DNA of 64,000 nucleotides from Chaetoderma sp. LZ-2023a (lineage: Eukaryota > Mollusca > Caudofoveata > Chaetodermatida > Chaetodermatidae), in contig JAVVLW010001576.1 in NCBI GenBank assembly GCA_034401795.1, positions 1 to 64,000 on the forward strand. The letters run 5' to 3'. Below, piece after piece: positions 1 to 10,347 of the stretch; position 1 is the first letter of the stretch; every line of letters begins with the position of its first letter. Under the pieces are notes generated by a model. It searched no databases. It was not told the origin of the DNA and saw only the letters and a program-made list of their open reading frames with translations. A program made the translations under genes and the position numbers.

Positions 1-1247
1 ACCTTCTAATTTACGTCAACCAATATCATTAGTCTATCCTTGCTCCACTGAATGATCGTACTATTATGCTCATGTCTTCCATGGACATGTAGCGCCAGCT
101 AACATTTTTGAAGGTGGATAAGCAGCATTTTCTTTGGTGTTCCAGTGCTCGGACAAAATCCCACCCGGACAAAATCCCAATTCCACTGGATAGATTCATG
201 CCAGGATGTCTTTAGACTGTGGCCGCTCTACCAGTCCCCCCCCCCCCCCCCCGATTCCATCACATGTTACTTTCTAACCCTCTCATTACTTTATACTTCT
301 TCCAATATATACATTATTCTGATATCTTGAGCTCTGGCTATACATCCCATAGAGGAGCACCACATTATGTGTAAAATGAATTTCATCTGGATACACTATA
401 CACACTATAAAGTTACTAAGTTTTAAGTAACAGTTACTAAATACACAATACTAAGCAGTTACTAGGGTAAGTAGTTTAAGTCTTTTGCAGAGTACCTGCC
501 TTGCAACACTTTCGACATCCTCTTAGGAGTATATGCAAATCAGTTTGGTGCAGTCCAAGATAAACAAATACTGATTATTCAGGTCTGTGTGTGAACAGAT
601 TTTGACCGCTGTTCATTCAAATTTAATGGCCTATAAATACAAATAAATACAAACGCATCCGACCGGAACCTTCAAATCCAGTGTTATGAAATTCTAAGTT
701 ATAAATAATACAGTTGTTCAGTACTTTGAAGCAGATTTGTATGACTGGCAACAATTGCTCCCAAGCAAATTAGTTTCAGTATACTCAAGTGTATCATAAT
801 AGTACTATTACTATTTCCGCATTAAATATGTCACTATGGAATGTTGACCTCTGATTTAAAGCTACTAACTAAACGTATCACTGACTGTACTGTGCTGGCA
901 GACTCGGATCTTCTTCCCAATGATCACACTTTGCTGTGTAACATTCAAAACCACAGTAGAGGGTTATGCTACAGTATGCCCTGTGGCGGGACATACATTT
1001 CTAACCCGCAGTCATAGTTTCCGATACTCTCCAGTCCTGATTCATGTACTAGGCTTGTTTGATTTGAATGCATATTATTCTAATCATGCAATGTGTATTT
1101 TATTGTTTGTTCATTTAACCATGTATGCTACTTTATTTTATTTTAATCTACTTATTGTCTCTTAGACCTCTCGGTTACTAGTAGTTTTAGTAAAAACATT
1201 TTACCACTGTTGCGGGTGCTCCAAATTATTGGAGGATTATCCTCAGT
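1..1247. other. Non-coding stretch, no gene recognised
   Basis: AT-rich sequence with no convincing coding region. The open frames here are short and look random. The only notable feature is a run of 17 C at 236-252. Confidence 0.6.
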
Positions 1248-1258
1248 CGACGACGACG

Positions 1259-1333
<75 letters not shown>
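1248..1333 (+). repeat. (CGA)n-(CAA)n trinucleotide microsatellite
   Basis: A short CGA run changes into about 24 uninterrupted CAA units. One frame through it would encode polyasparagine, but the flanks show no coding character, so it is treated as a simple repeat. Confidence 0.95.
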
Positions 1334-1564
1334 GTACTGCAACTTACACATACTTACTGGTAGCAACTATTTTTAAATGGAGGGGGGTGGGTCATGATGA
1401 GCGCACAGATTGACATGAGCCTCATCCAACCCCATTTCCACCCCACCCACACCAATTCCTAATAGTTCAGCAAGATAATATTGCAAGATAGCTGAATCCT
1501 TAAATTGAAATCTGAAGATGCATTGTTGATTAATAGGGACAATGAGAAACGTTAACAAGAGGGC

Positions 1565-2700
1565 CAAGTGGCCTGTGGCCTGTATCGTTCACCTGGAACA
1601 TAGGCACTTCAACTAGAAAGGCCATCAGCTATAAGTAGACCTCTAAGGAGTTGACCAAAATTGTAACTAGAACACAGTGGCCATGTTTCTTTATGTATCA
1701 ACTTCCCGTGATCAAATTTAAATGGGGCTTACTCCCTGATCATATCTCACGAATTTCTCTCCGATCCGCTCAGTGGTTCGAGAGTAGGTTTTGCAAAAAC
1801 TAGGTCATTCAAGATGGCCACCGAACCATTTCGTCAATCAAGTTCTCTTGAACAAACTTGGCTTAGCTCTTGCCCTAGATGACGTTTCATCAGTTTTGAA
1901 TCGATTCGCCAAGCCATTTCGGAGAGGATTTTTAAAGACGTTTTGGTCAAATTGGCCCATCGCCTTCCTTTGAACAAACTTGGATCTCTATGCCCTAAGG
2001 ATTCTTCTTGCCAAATATAATTGAAATCGGGTGAGAGGTTCTCGAGAAGACATTGTAAATTTCCCATTGCTTTAGTATGGGAGTTTCCGGCGGGGAAAAA
2101 GGTCCAAGATGGCCGCCAAACCGTTTATCCGACAGTTCGTAAGTGGAAATTTGAAATTAGCACACCCAACAACATATATAAAACCAATTTCGGGTTCAAA
2201 AGCCCTCAAATAATGTTGGTTCACGGCGGTCATGTTTATGACGCATCAACTTCCCTTGAGCAAACTCTAATGACCCTTAGTCCTTAATCGTATCTCCCAA
2301 ATTTCAGCCTGATCCATTCAGCGGTTCTGTAGATATCTTTTTCGAGAAAACTAGATCATCTAAGATGGCCGTCGAACTATTTGGCCAATCAAGTTCCCTT
2401 GAACCAACTTGATTCAGCTCTTGCCCTAGATGATATTTCATAAGTTTTAAATCGATCCCCAAGAGGTTTCGGAGATCTTTCTTTAAAATCGGCCAACATT
2501 CTAGATGGCCGTCGGCCAAATTGGCCAATCAGCTTCCTTTGAACAAATTTGGATCTCTATGCACTAGGGATCCATGCCAAATATAATTGAAATTGGCCCA
2601 GTGGTTCTTGAGAGAGGCCATTTAAAGAAAAGCTTGATGTAAAGATGACAGCCAGACGACGGAGAGTTGCCATGGCATAAGCTCACATGGCCTTTCAAGC
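1565..2700 (+). repeat. Complex dispersed repeat with AAGATGGC monomers (block 1)
   Basis: Diverged copy of the most abundant repeat family in the window. It opens with a 'ggcctgtatcg..cacctgga' head and ends with a 'catggcataagctcac..ggcc' tail. Between them lie monomers with recurring phrases: 'aagatggccgcc', 'gaacaaacttgg', 'gccctagatga', 'ccaaatataattgaaat'. Equivalent phrases recur about 550 bp apart here (near 1811 and 2364). No protein is encoded. Other blocks are at 8755-9390, 10348-12620, 25378-26295, 26288-28110 and 38330-40215. Confidence 0.85.
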
Positions 2701-3785
2701 CAGTTGAGCGAATAAAAAATTTAACCACAAAATAACACAAATATTCTTAAGACAAAAATCGTGAAAGAATTAAAAGAACTCCAAAAATTGTATACTGGAA
2801 ATGATGAAGATGGTGTCTCTACATTGTCGAAAACACCTCTGTTATGTTTCTTTGAAATATAAAACAAAATTTTAACCAGAAAAATGCTACAAATATCCAA
2901 AACCGTGAAATAAATTCAAAAATTAAAAAAAAAATCCGAAATGTGTGGATTCTATCACTACATTGCATAGAACACCTCTGTTAAAGAGGCATTACCTCCA
3001 AGCTAACATTAATTTTGGAAATTTTAAATATTTGTATTGCAATGTGACGAGCTTAGTATACTATTAATGCATACTAATTATTTTACACAAATTCTGACTA
3101 TGTCACCCATATTTGTTACGCTATTGTTGCTCTGGATTAATAGACACGCCCGCACCGGTTTCTTACCTTTGTTTACCGATCACTCGGATTGGAAGGAACT
3201 CAGAAAATCCTAAATGTGTCTAGACAGTCACCGAAAATAGTATCGCCAGCGTGCCGCGAACACACACTGCCCCCCCCCCCCCCCCACCCCGCGCAACCTC
3301 AAAGAACAAAGCCTAACAGCGATGAGCGCTGAACAACACTAATTTATCAAAAATCAAAACGAATTTATCAGTTGTCGACATCGCTATGATTACACAACAC
3401 AACAGCACCCGGGCCTACTAAATACCCTGCCATTATGTGAAATTTGTAATTTCTGTTTATGTTTGCAATTTTAATACTTGTGAAATTCATAATTTGTATC
3501 CTTTTTACTATAACGTGGTCGCGTGTATAAGAAACGCTGTTCAAGTGCGGGTATTTCCACACTAGAACCGTTTTATCCACATACTTTAAAATTTTGAGAT
3601 TTACTAGGTATTGGGTCTTTAAGTGTCATTGAAATCTGAAAAGGCATCAATTGGTGACAAATGAAAAACTTTAAAACAAAACTGTTAACCGCAAAAATGT
3701 TAGATATTCCAAAGCCGTAAAATAAGTTTCCAAAATTTATAATGCAAATAATGGAGGTTGCAGCTCTACAATGAAGAGAACACCT
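2701..3785. other. Non-coding stretch between repeats
   Basis: AT-rich sequence without a recognisable gene. It contains a run of 16 C at 3270-3285. Short phrases such as 'aacacctctgtt' recur, suggesting decayed repeat material. Confidence 0.5.
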
Positions 3786-5468
3786 CGGTTTCTGCTAATA
3801 GCATTTCACAATTCGGGATTCTGCTAATACCATTTCACAATTCAGGTTTCTGCTAATACCATTTCATAATTCAGGTTTCTGCTAATAGCATTTCACAATT
3901 CGGGATTCTGCTAATACCATTTCACAATTCGCGATTCTGCTAATACCAGTTCACAATTCGCGATTCTGCTAATACCATTTCACAATTCGGGTTTCTGCTA
4001 ATAGCATTTCACAATTCGGGTTTCTGCTAATAGCATTTCACAATTCGGGTTTCTGCTAATAGCATTTCACAATTCGGGATTCTGCTAATACCATTTCACA
4101 ATTCGGGTTTCTGCTAATAGCATTTCACAATTCGCGATTCTGCTAATACCATTTCACAATTCGCGATTCTGCTAATACCATTTCACAATTCGCGATTCTG
4201 CTAATACCATTTCACAATTCGGGATTCTGCTAATACCATTTCACAATTCGGGATTCTGCTAATACCATTTCACAATTCGGGATTCTGCTAATACCATTTC
4301 ACAATTCGCGATTCTGCTAATACCATTTCACAATTCGCGATTCTGCTAATACCATTTCACAATTCGGGTTTCTGCTAATAGCATTTCACAATTCGGGTTT
4401 CTGCTAATAGCATTTCACAATTCGGGTTTCTGCTAATAGCATTTCACAATTCGGGATTCTGCTAATACCATTTCACAATTCGGGTTTCTGCTAATAGCAT
4501 TTCACAATTCGCGATTCTGCTAATACCATTTCACAATTCGCGATTCTGCTAATACCATTTCACAATTCGCGATTCTGCTAATACCATTTCACAATTCGGG
4601 ATTCTGCTAATACCATTTCACAATTTGGGATTCTGCTAATACCATTTCACAATTCGGGATTCTGCTAATACCATTTCACAATTCGCGATTCTGCTAATAC
4701 CATTTCACAATTCGGGATTCTACTAATACCATTTCACAATTCGCGATTCTGCTAATACCATTTCACAATTCGCGATTCTGCTAATACCATTTCACAATTC
4801 GGGATTCTGCTAATACCATTTCACAATTCTGGATTCTGCTAATACCATTTCACAATTCGGGATTCTGCTAATACCATTTCACAATTCGGGATTCTGCTAA
4901 TACCATTTCACAATTCGCGATTCTGCTAATACCATTTCACAATTCGCGATTCTGCTAATACCATTTCACAATTCGGGTTTCTGCTAATAGCATTTCACAA
5001 TTCGGGTTTCTGCTAATAGCATTTCACAATTCGGGTTTCTGCTAATAGCATTTCACAATTCGGGATTCTGCTAATACCATTTCACAATTCGGGTTTTTGC
5101 TAATAGCATTTCACAATTCGCGATTCTGCTAATACCATTTCACAATTCGCGATTCTGCTAATACCATTTCACAATTCGCGATTCTGCTAATACCATTTCA
5201 TAATTCGGGATTCTGCTAATACCATTTCACAATTCGGGATTCTGCTAATACCATTTCACAATTCGGGATTCTGCTAATACCATTTCACAATTCGCGATTC
5301 TGCTAATACCATTTCACAATTCGGGATTCTACTAATACCATTTCACAATTCGCGATTCTGCTAATACCATTTCACAATTCGCGATTCTGCTAATACCATT
5401 TCACAATTCGGGATTCTGCTAATACCATTTCACAATTCGGGATTCTGCTAATACCATTTCACAATTCG
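3786..5468 (+). repeat. 29-bp minisatellite, about 58 units, with higher-order structure
   Basis: Head-to-tail 29-bp units with core 'ctgctaata(c/g)catttcac' followed by 'aattc'. Three main variants differ at the junction (gggttt..tag, gggatt..tacc, gcgatt..tacc). Their order is not random: the run A-A-A-B-A-C-C-C-B-B-B-C starts at 3989, 4366 and 4975. These starts are 377 bp (13 units) and 609 bp (21 units) apart. This indicates block duplication on top of unit-by-unit amplification. No open frame or spacer structure is present. Confidence 0.97.
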
Positions 5469-6706
5469 GGATGTATGCTTATTGCTCGTTGTTCACTTCG
5501 ATCCAATAGTTTCAATTCCCTGCTAACACTATATACACACTGCCGCCATTACTGCTCTCCTGGGGCAATCCTCTAGAGGTGGTAGAACATCCACCACAGC
5601 TCAGCCTAGCATACCAACAAGAATGTTTTTTTATGATGTAAGGAATATTCTGTTGAATATTTTGAAATTAATTTAACTTGGATCTATTGATACATAAGGC
5701 AGCATCAAATAGGCAAAGACGATGAAATATGCTGAATATTTATTTTAAGATTAATTTGACATCTTCCATTAAAATAATTTTAAAATGCCATAAAGGATTT
5801 CTGGTCGTTACACTTAGAGAGCATGGTTACAAATAACGTCACATTTCAATGTTGACAGTTTCAAGAATTAGGTTATCACTCACTAATATCAGGCAGATGT
5901 CAGTTCGCACGTGTTTTAGGCTATCAGCTACTAAATACAGACAGATAAATATTCTGTTTAATGATGCACAATCTTGTGGTTGAATTTACTCCATATCAGT
6001 AGCAGAAACACTTAAACATGAACACACGCACGCACGTGCATGCGCCACATATCCGCAAACACACAGAGCAGATTAATGTAGCATTAAAGGAAGGGAAAGG
6101 GGAAATCACAAACGATGATTATTGGTAATGCCATACAATATTAAATACACTACCACCGGTAAAAACGGAAATGAATCGGTGTTATTTGAGAAAAAGCATT
6201 TACTAAATCTATGAGCACTTAACTTGGAACCAATTAGTGACGTAGCTGGTGCTTGGCACTCAGCCGTGTGCCAACTGTATGTGCAGGTATACCGCATACT
6301 CGAATATAACAAAAGCACACCAAAATAGTTTCGTAAACGGTATGTATAGTATTCCCTATAGGCTCCGATGCAGAGCGATTAACTCGCTACTGTTAGTTCA
6401 CTATTGATCCTTTAGAAAACATTATATTTGAAAGTCACTGTTTCAGGTGGAAAGCAATGAGTTTCGGTCAAAATGTGCATCTAGTCATGTTGCAACCTGT
6501 TTTGCAATTGCATCTTACCACCTCCGTAGGTGAAAGGTCCGTTTCTATAGGGACTAACCTACCCTCACTAACTCCATCCCCATTCGTCTGTCTGCCCTTG
6601 TCCAGCGTTAACCTTCCACGCCTGAAGTTGGATGTACACTCTAAGGCTGTGATACTGAGTAGCCGCTGATGTTGATGTCAAGCTATGAGCCTCAATACAT
6701 TGTCCC
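5469..6706. other. Non-coding stretch downstream of the minisatellite
   Basis: No gene recognised. A short stretch near 5645-5690 resembles the repeat at 9850-10110 ('ttgaatattttgaaattaa'). An ACGCACGC-type dinucleotide-rich patch lies near 6020-6050. Confidence 0.5.
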
Positions 6707-7915
6707 TCACATGCTAAATAAATTGTCCTGGTCTGGGTGTAGGTAACTTTTTACATTGAGCAAAGCTCCGCTTCTTTCGAATTTCTGGACCTTGGCATAT
6801 GAACATCCGAATCCATGTTTATGAAGCGTGTCTACAATAAACTTTGAGGCGAAGTGATAGTGCATTTCGGCTGCAAGGCCAAATTGCAAAGGTGCTAGGA
6901 TGATTCTTGGCCTGGTTTCTTGTATGATGGCTTCTATTGATGCCAGCTTTACATCTGTCTTGTCCAACAAACACATTTTTCGTAAGGCAAGCGGCGATGG
7001 TGGGATGAACTTTATTGCCGCCTCAGGTGAAGACATTTGTTCGCTCGATGGATATGTAGTGCTAAATGTATCAACAGACTTAATTTCATTCTTGATAAGT
7101 TGGGCAGCTGACTCTATCATTTGACGTATCTCTGTGTCTGGATTTTCTTTCTTCTGTTGCTGATAAAGTTCGTGGTGAATCAATGCGGCAGTTTTACAAA
7201 ATGTCATGACATTTGGCTTGCCCTTCAACTCGAGAATTAAAATTCTATTGTCGAAATGTTTCTCTAATTGCATTTTCATGTATATGATGCTGTATGGCTT
7301 GTATTCTGAACTTTGTATAAAAATCTCCATTCCTTTATTAGCTATGCCATGGTTATCTGTTCATTGTCATTTTCCTGTAAGTACTTGGTAACCATGATAA
7401 ATGCTTCATTTCTTTCTGTTTCATCTGACCGACCGTGCTTTCGCTTTTTGGCACTATTATCTGAATCAGAGAAATATTGTTGCGGAATCTGCTTGCCAGT
7501 CCTAAAGTTGACACTGCAACTCTGATGGGAAACACTGAGCTGCATTAAGGCCTTGAACATAGGCAAGTCTACCTGCAACTAACTTTGACCAGTTGTCTTT
7601 CTTTTCTTCACATATACGGCAGATACTATCTTGAAAACCTTCAGTTCTAACAGGGAGAACATCAAAACCACTCTTTCTTCCTTCATATTTAGCTGGTTGG
7701 TCACATAACTATATACGGGAGATACTATCTTGACAGCCTTCAGTTCTAACAAGGATAACGTCAAAACCACTCTTTCTCCCTTCATATTTAGCTGGGTGGC
7801 CATAGAACAAAGTTTGTCGAAAGTAAACTGTACTCTCTGAGCGAAGAACGCGGATTGAAAGCAGCTCAGATACTGTTATTCTTCTCTGTTCAATGGCTTC
7901 ATTTCGTGGATTCAT
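6707..7915 (-). pseudogene. N-terminal remnant of a multi-copy orphan invertebrate protein family
   Basis: Read on the minus strand, pieces in different frames join into one protein-like sequence. It begins near 7915, then reads 'RICEEKKDNW' and 'AGRLAYVQGL', then (after a frame change) 'HQSCSVNFRTGKQIP' near 7510, then 'KYLQENDNEQIT' near 7350. After another frame change comes a 207-aa open stretch (7330-6707) with 'RPRIILAPLQFGLAAEMH' and 'FIVDTLHKHGFGCSY'. From memory of annotated marine invertebrate proteomes these motifs belong to a large uncharacterised family, possibly spread with mobile DNA; no search was run. At least two frameshifts and one in-frame 99-bp duplication that introduces a stop mark it as dead. 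Two other fragments lie at 24179-24379 and 29610-30012. Confidence 0.65.
7612..7809 (-). repeat. 99-bp tandem duplication inside the orphan-family pseudogene
   Basis: Two copies start at 7612 and 7711 ('atatacgg(c/g)agatactatc'). They differ at several positions, so the duplication is not recent. The length is exactly 33 codons, but at the junction the minus-strand frame reads 'cgt ata tag'. The duplication therefore introduced a stop codon. Confidence 0.85.
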
Positions 7916-7939
7916 AAATAGTCACATGCACTCTTGTCC

Positions 7940-8340
7940 TTTCGGAGTACTTATACTACTTTGACGTGCCTGACTCAGAATCAGCTCTCTTGTTGCGTCG
8001 ATCACATGCATACTGCCATGTCGGAAATGTCTGGCCGGACCTGCACATTTCCAGGAAGACGGCTGATCGTTTGTGTGGGGGGGGGGGGGGGAGCCCGAAC
8101 CTTGCATCAAGGGGACGGCGTCGCAAGCCCCGAGACCAGGACAGATACCAGAGAGTAGTTCCGGAGGGCTCACGGGTGTGGACAGCCGCCGCCTTGGCAG
8201 ACCGACCTTGCTCAACTGACGTCTCAGCCCGGAGCGGAGAGGGGGACTTGCATGACAACCAGCCACCCGGCCCCTCAGACAGGGACAGGCACGGGACGGT
8301 GGCCGCCCAGCCACACCATATTGACAGGCAGAAAAAAGCA
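7940..8340. other. GC-rich patch with a poly-G run
   Basis: About 400 bp markedly richer in GC than its surroundings, with a run of 15 G at 8077-8091. Several frames are open on both strands, as expected for GC-rich DNA. None matches a family I know. It may be an insertion or a CpG-rich island. Confidence 0.4.
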
Positions 8341-8754
8341 AATTCTTGTCCTTACATCATTAGTCCTGCCAAAGTCATGACTTATTAACATTAGTCATTG
8401 TCCAGTTCTTTCCTATCAGAGATACATCCATGGAATAGAGCAAGCTCAAAATCGAGATGTGTCAGAAATAGTATAATAACAATGTAGTCTTATAAATGAA
8501 TGACATTTTGGTCCTGCCTGATGCTTGTTCTCTTGTTGAGACCAAAAGTCTGAAACTTTTGTGTCAGAAATAGGTATTTAAGAACTCCAAATCTTGACAT
8601 TTGGCCACAAAATCAAGGAAAATTTGAGACAAAATGACAATCTTCCACCCAAGATTGTTGGAAGATCGCTACAGTAGAACTCTAGTTATTGCGCCACTCA
8701 CTTACTCACTCATTCTTTTCATCCCTCCCTGCAGATGAAAAAAGGTGGGCTGGA
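8341..8754. other. Non-coding stretch
   Basis: AT-rich; no gene seen. The end (8650-8700) carries a 'gttggaagatc..agtagaactctagttat' phrase related to the 137-bp repeat at 12629-13320. Confidence 0.5.
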
Positions 8755-9390
8755 TGGATCACCTGGAACATAGGCATTTCAACTAGACAAGCCATCAGCT
8801 GTAAGTAGAACCGCAAGGTTTTGGCAGAATTCCAACACAACCAAGGATGCACCCTACTAAATTTGGTTAAAATCGACCAAGTTGTTCGCGAGAAGATATT
8901 TTAAATTTTAATGGTAGCAATGTTTTTAATGTACAAACTGACTCTTGAACAAACTAAAATGGCCCTAATCATACTTCCCAGATTTCAGCCCAATCCCTTT
9001 AGCTGTTCGAAAGAAGTCATTGTCATGACTCCAAGGTGGTCGTTGAGTATTTGTCTAATCAAGTTCCCTTGAACAAACTTGGTTTAGCACATGCCCTAGA
9101 TGACGCTTCATGAGTTTCAAACTAATCCCCGAAGAGGTTTCGGAGAAGAATTTTAAAGATATTTCGAAAAATCAGCCAAAATCAAAGATGACTACCGACC
9201 ACATTGGCAGTTCGGCATCATTTGAACAAACTTGGATATCTATGCCCTAAGAATGCTTCTTGCTAAATATAATTGAAATCGGCCAAGTGGTTCTTGAGCA
9301 GTCGTTTAAAGAATAACTTGACAGACAAACGGATAATGGATGGTTGCCATGTTATACGCTTCCTTGGCCTTTCTGGCCATGCGAGCTAAC
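8755..9390 (+). repeat. Complex AAGATGGC-type dispersed repeat (block 2)
   Basis: Shorter, more diverged copy of the family described at 1565-2700. The head reads 'cacctggaacataggcattt'. The tail near 9340-9390 reads 'ggttgccatgttatacgct' followed by 'ggcc..gcgagctaac'. It contains about one monomer. Confidence 0.8.
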
Positions 9391-9552
9391 AAATGGTAAC
9401 ACCTCCCTCAGTAGTCAACTTCGTTTTTATCTCCACATGAATTTCTACCATTATTATCCAAACTACATTAATGGCCAAACATCTGCCCCAGAATGTCACA
9501 TATCCAACATGAATATCATTTTGCATCCAAGAGCTATGCTGTTGATAAACAC

Positions 9553-9579
9553 CAGACAGACAGACAGACAGACAGATGG
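9553..9579 (+). repeat. (CAGA)n microsatellite
   Basis: Short perfect run of CAGA units. Confidence 0.9.
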
Positions 9580-9849
9580 AAGTGACCACAATACTCATAG
9601 CGGCCTTCAATGGCATGAATCATAAGTAAATAATTACTGCAATAATAAGTGAAAGTTAATAACTTATATGTTAGTTTTTGTATATAATGTCAGCCCTACA
9701 ACTGATGGAGCTTTGACCTTAGATAGGTTGCACATTAGGGCCACTCGCTGATGACAGCACAATACAAATGTGTATGAGAATGGAGGAGTCCAGTTTCTCA
9801 GTTAATCATGATGTCATAAACAACTACGCCATGAAACTCGATTTAGTCC

Positions 9850-10110
9850 ATCTTAAACAATTAATAGTCTGTCAGGTTGTACGAATTCTGTGTCTTTACT
9901 ATTCAATAAACATGCTGTTAAATATTTTGAAACTAATTTGACTGGGCGCTTCCAGTCAAATTAGTTTCAAAATATTCAACAGCTTACCTGTATAGTTTTC
10001 TGGAAATTGATAGCCAGGGTGTTCATTGATCCCATCATGGGTGAAGTGAGGGTGGAGCTTCACTAATAATGGTCAGGGCATAGCTAAAACAGGATTCCTC
10101 CATTAAGAAA
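9850..10110 (+). repeat. Dispersed repeat with an embedded 31-bp-arm palindrome
   Basis: This segment is homologous, in reverse complement, to 43780-44050. Shared phrases include 'tttactattcaataaacatg' and 'gtatagttttctggaaattg'. In this copy the centre is a hairpin: arms 9915-9945 and 9952-9982 (31 bp, one mismatch) around a 6-base loop 'gcgctt'. The 43.8 kb copy has unrelated sequence in place of part of one arm. No protein is encoded. Confidence 0.75.
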
Positions 10111-10347
10111 TTGTGGAATGACTCCTAGCATAATGGCACCCGGATGCTCCATGTTAAACCACTATGTAGATATGCATTACACTACCTTATACTGTTTGCA
10201 ACCAATAGTACTTGTTATGCTAATTCATGACTAGTCATCAGAGATGGCTAATTGCTAAAGTATGCCCCCAATCCCCCTAGCACAACCTCCTGCCCAAAAT
10301 TGGCAGAGATCTCTTCAATAGAACTCGAGTTATTATCTGGAAATGCA
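10111..10347. other. Non-coding spacer
   Basis: No gene seen. The end carries another 'tcttcaatagaactcgagtt' phrase of the 137-bp repeat family. Confidence 0.5.

Noticed and set aside
1210-1413. Open frame with a long polyasparagine stretch
   Set aside because: Produced by the (CAA)n microsatellite; flanks have no coding character.
3786-5468. CRISPR-like array
   Set aside because: Units are contiguous with no unique spacers, and the DNA is eukaryotic; it is a minisatellite.
7922-8388. Open frames of 100-140 codons on both strands
   Set aside because: GC-rich patch with few stops; no motif and overlapping frames on both strands.
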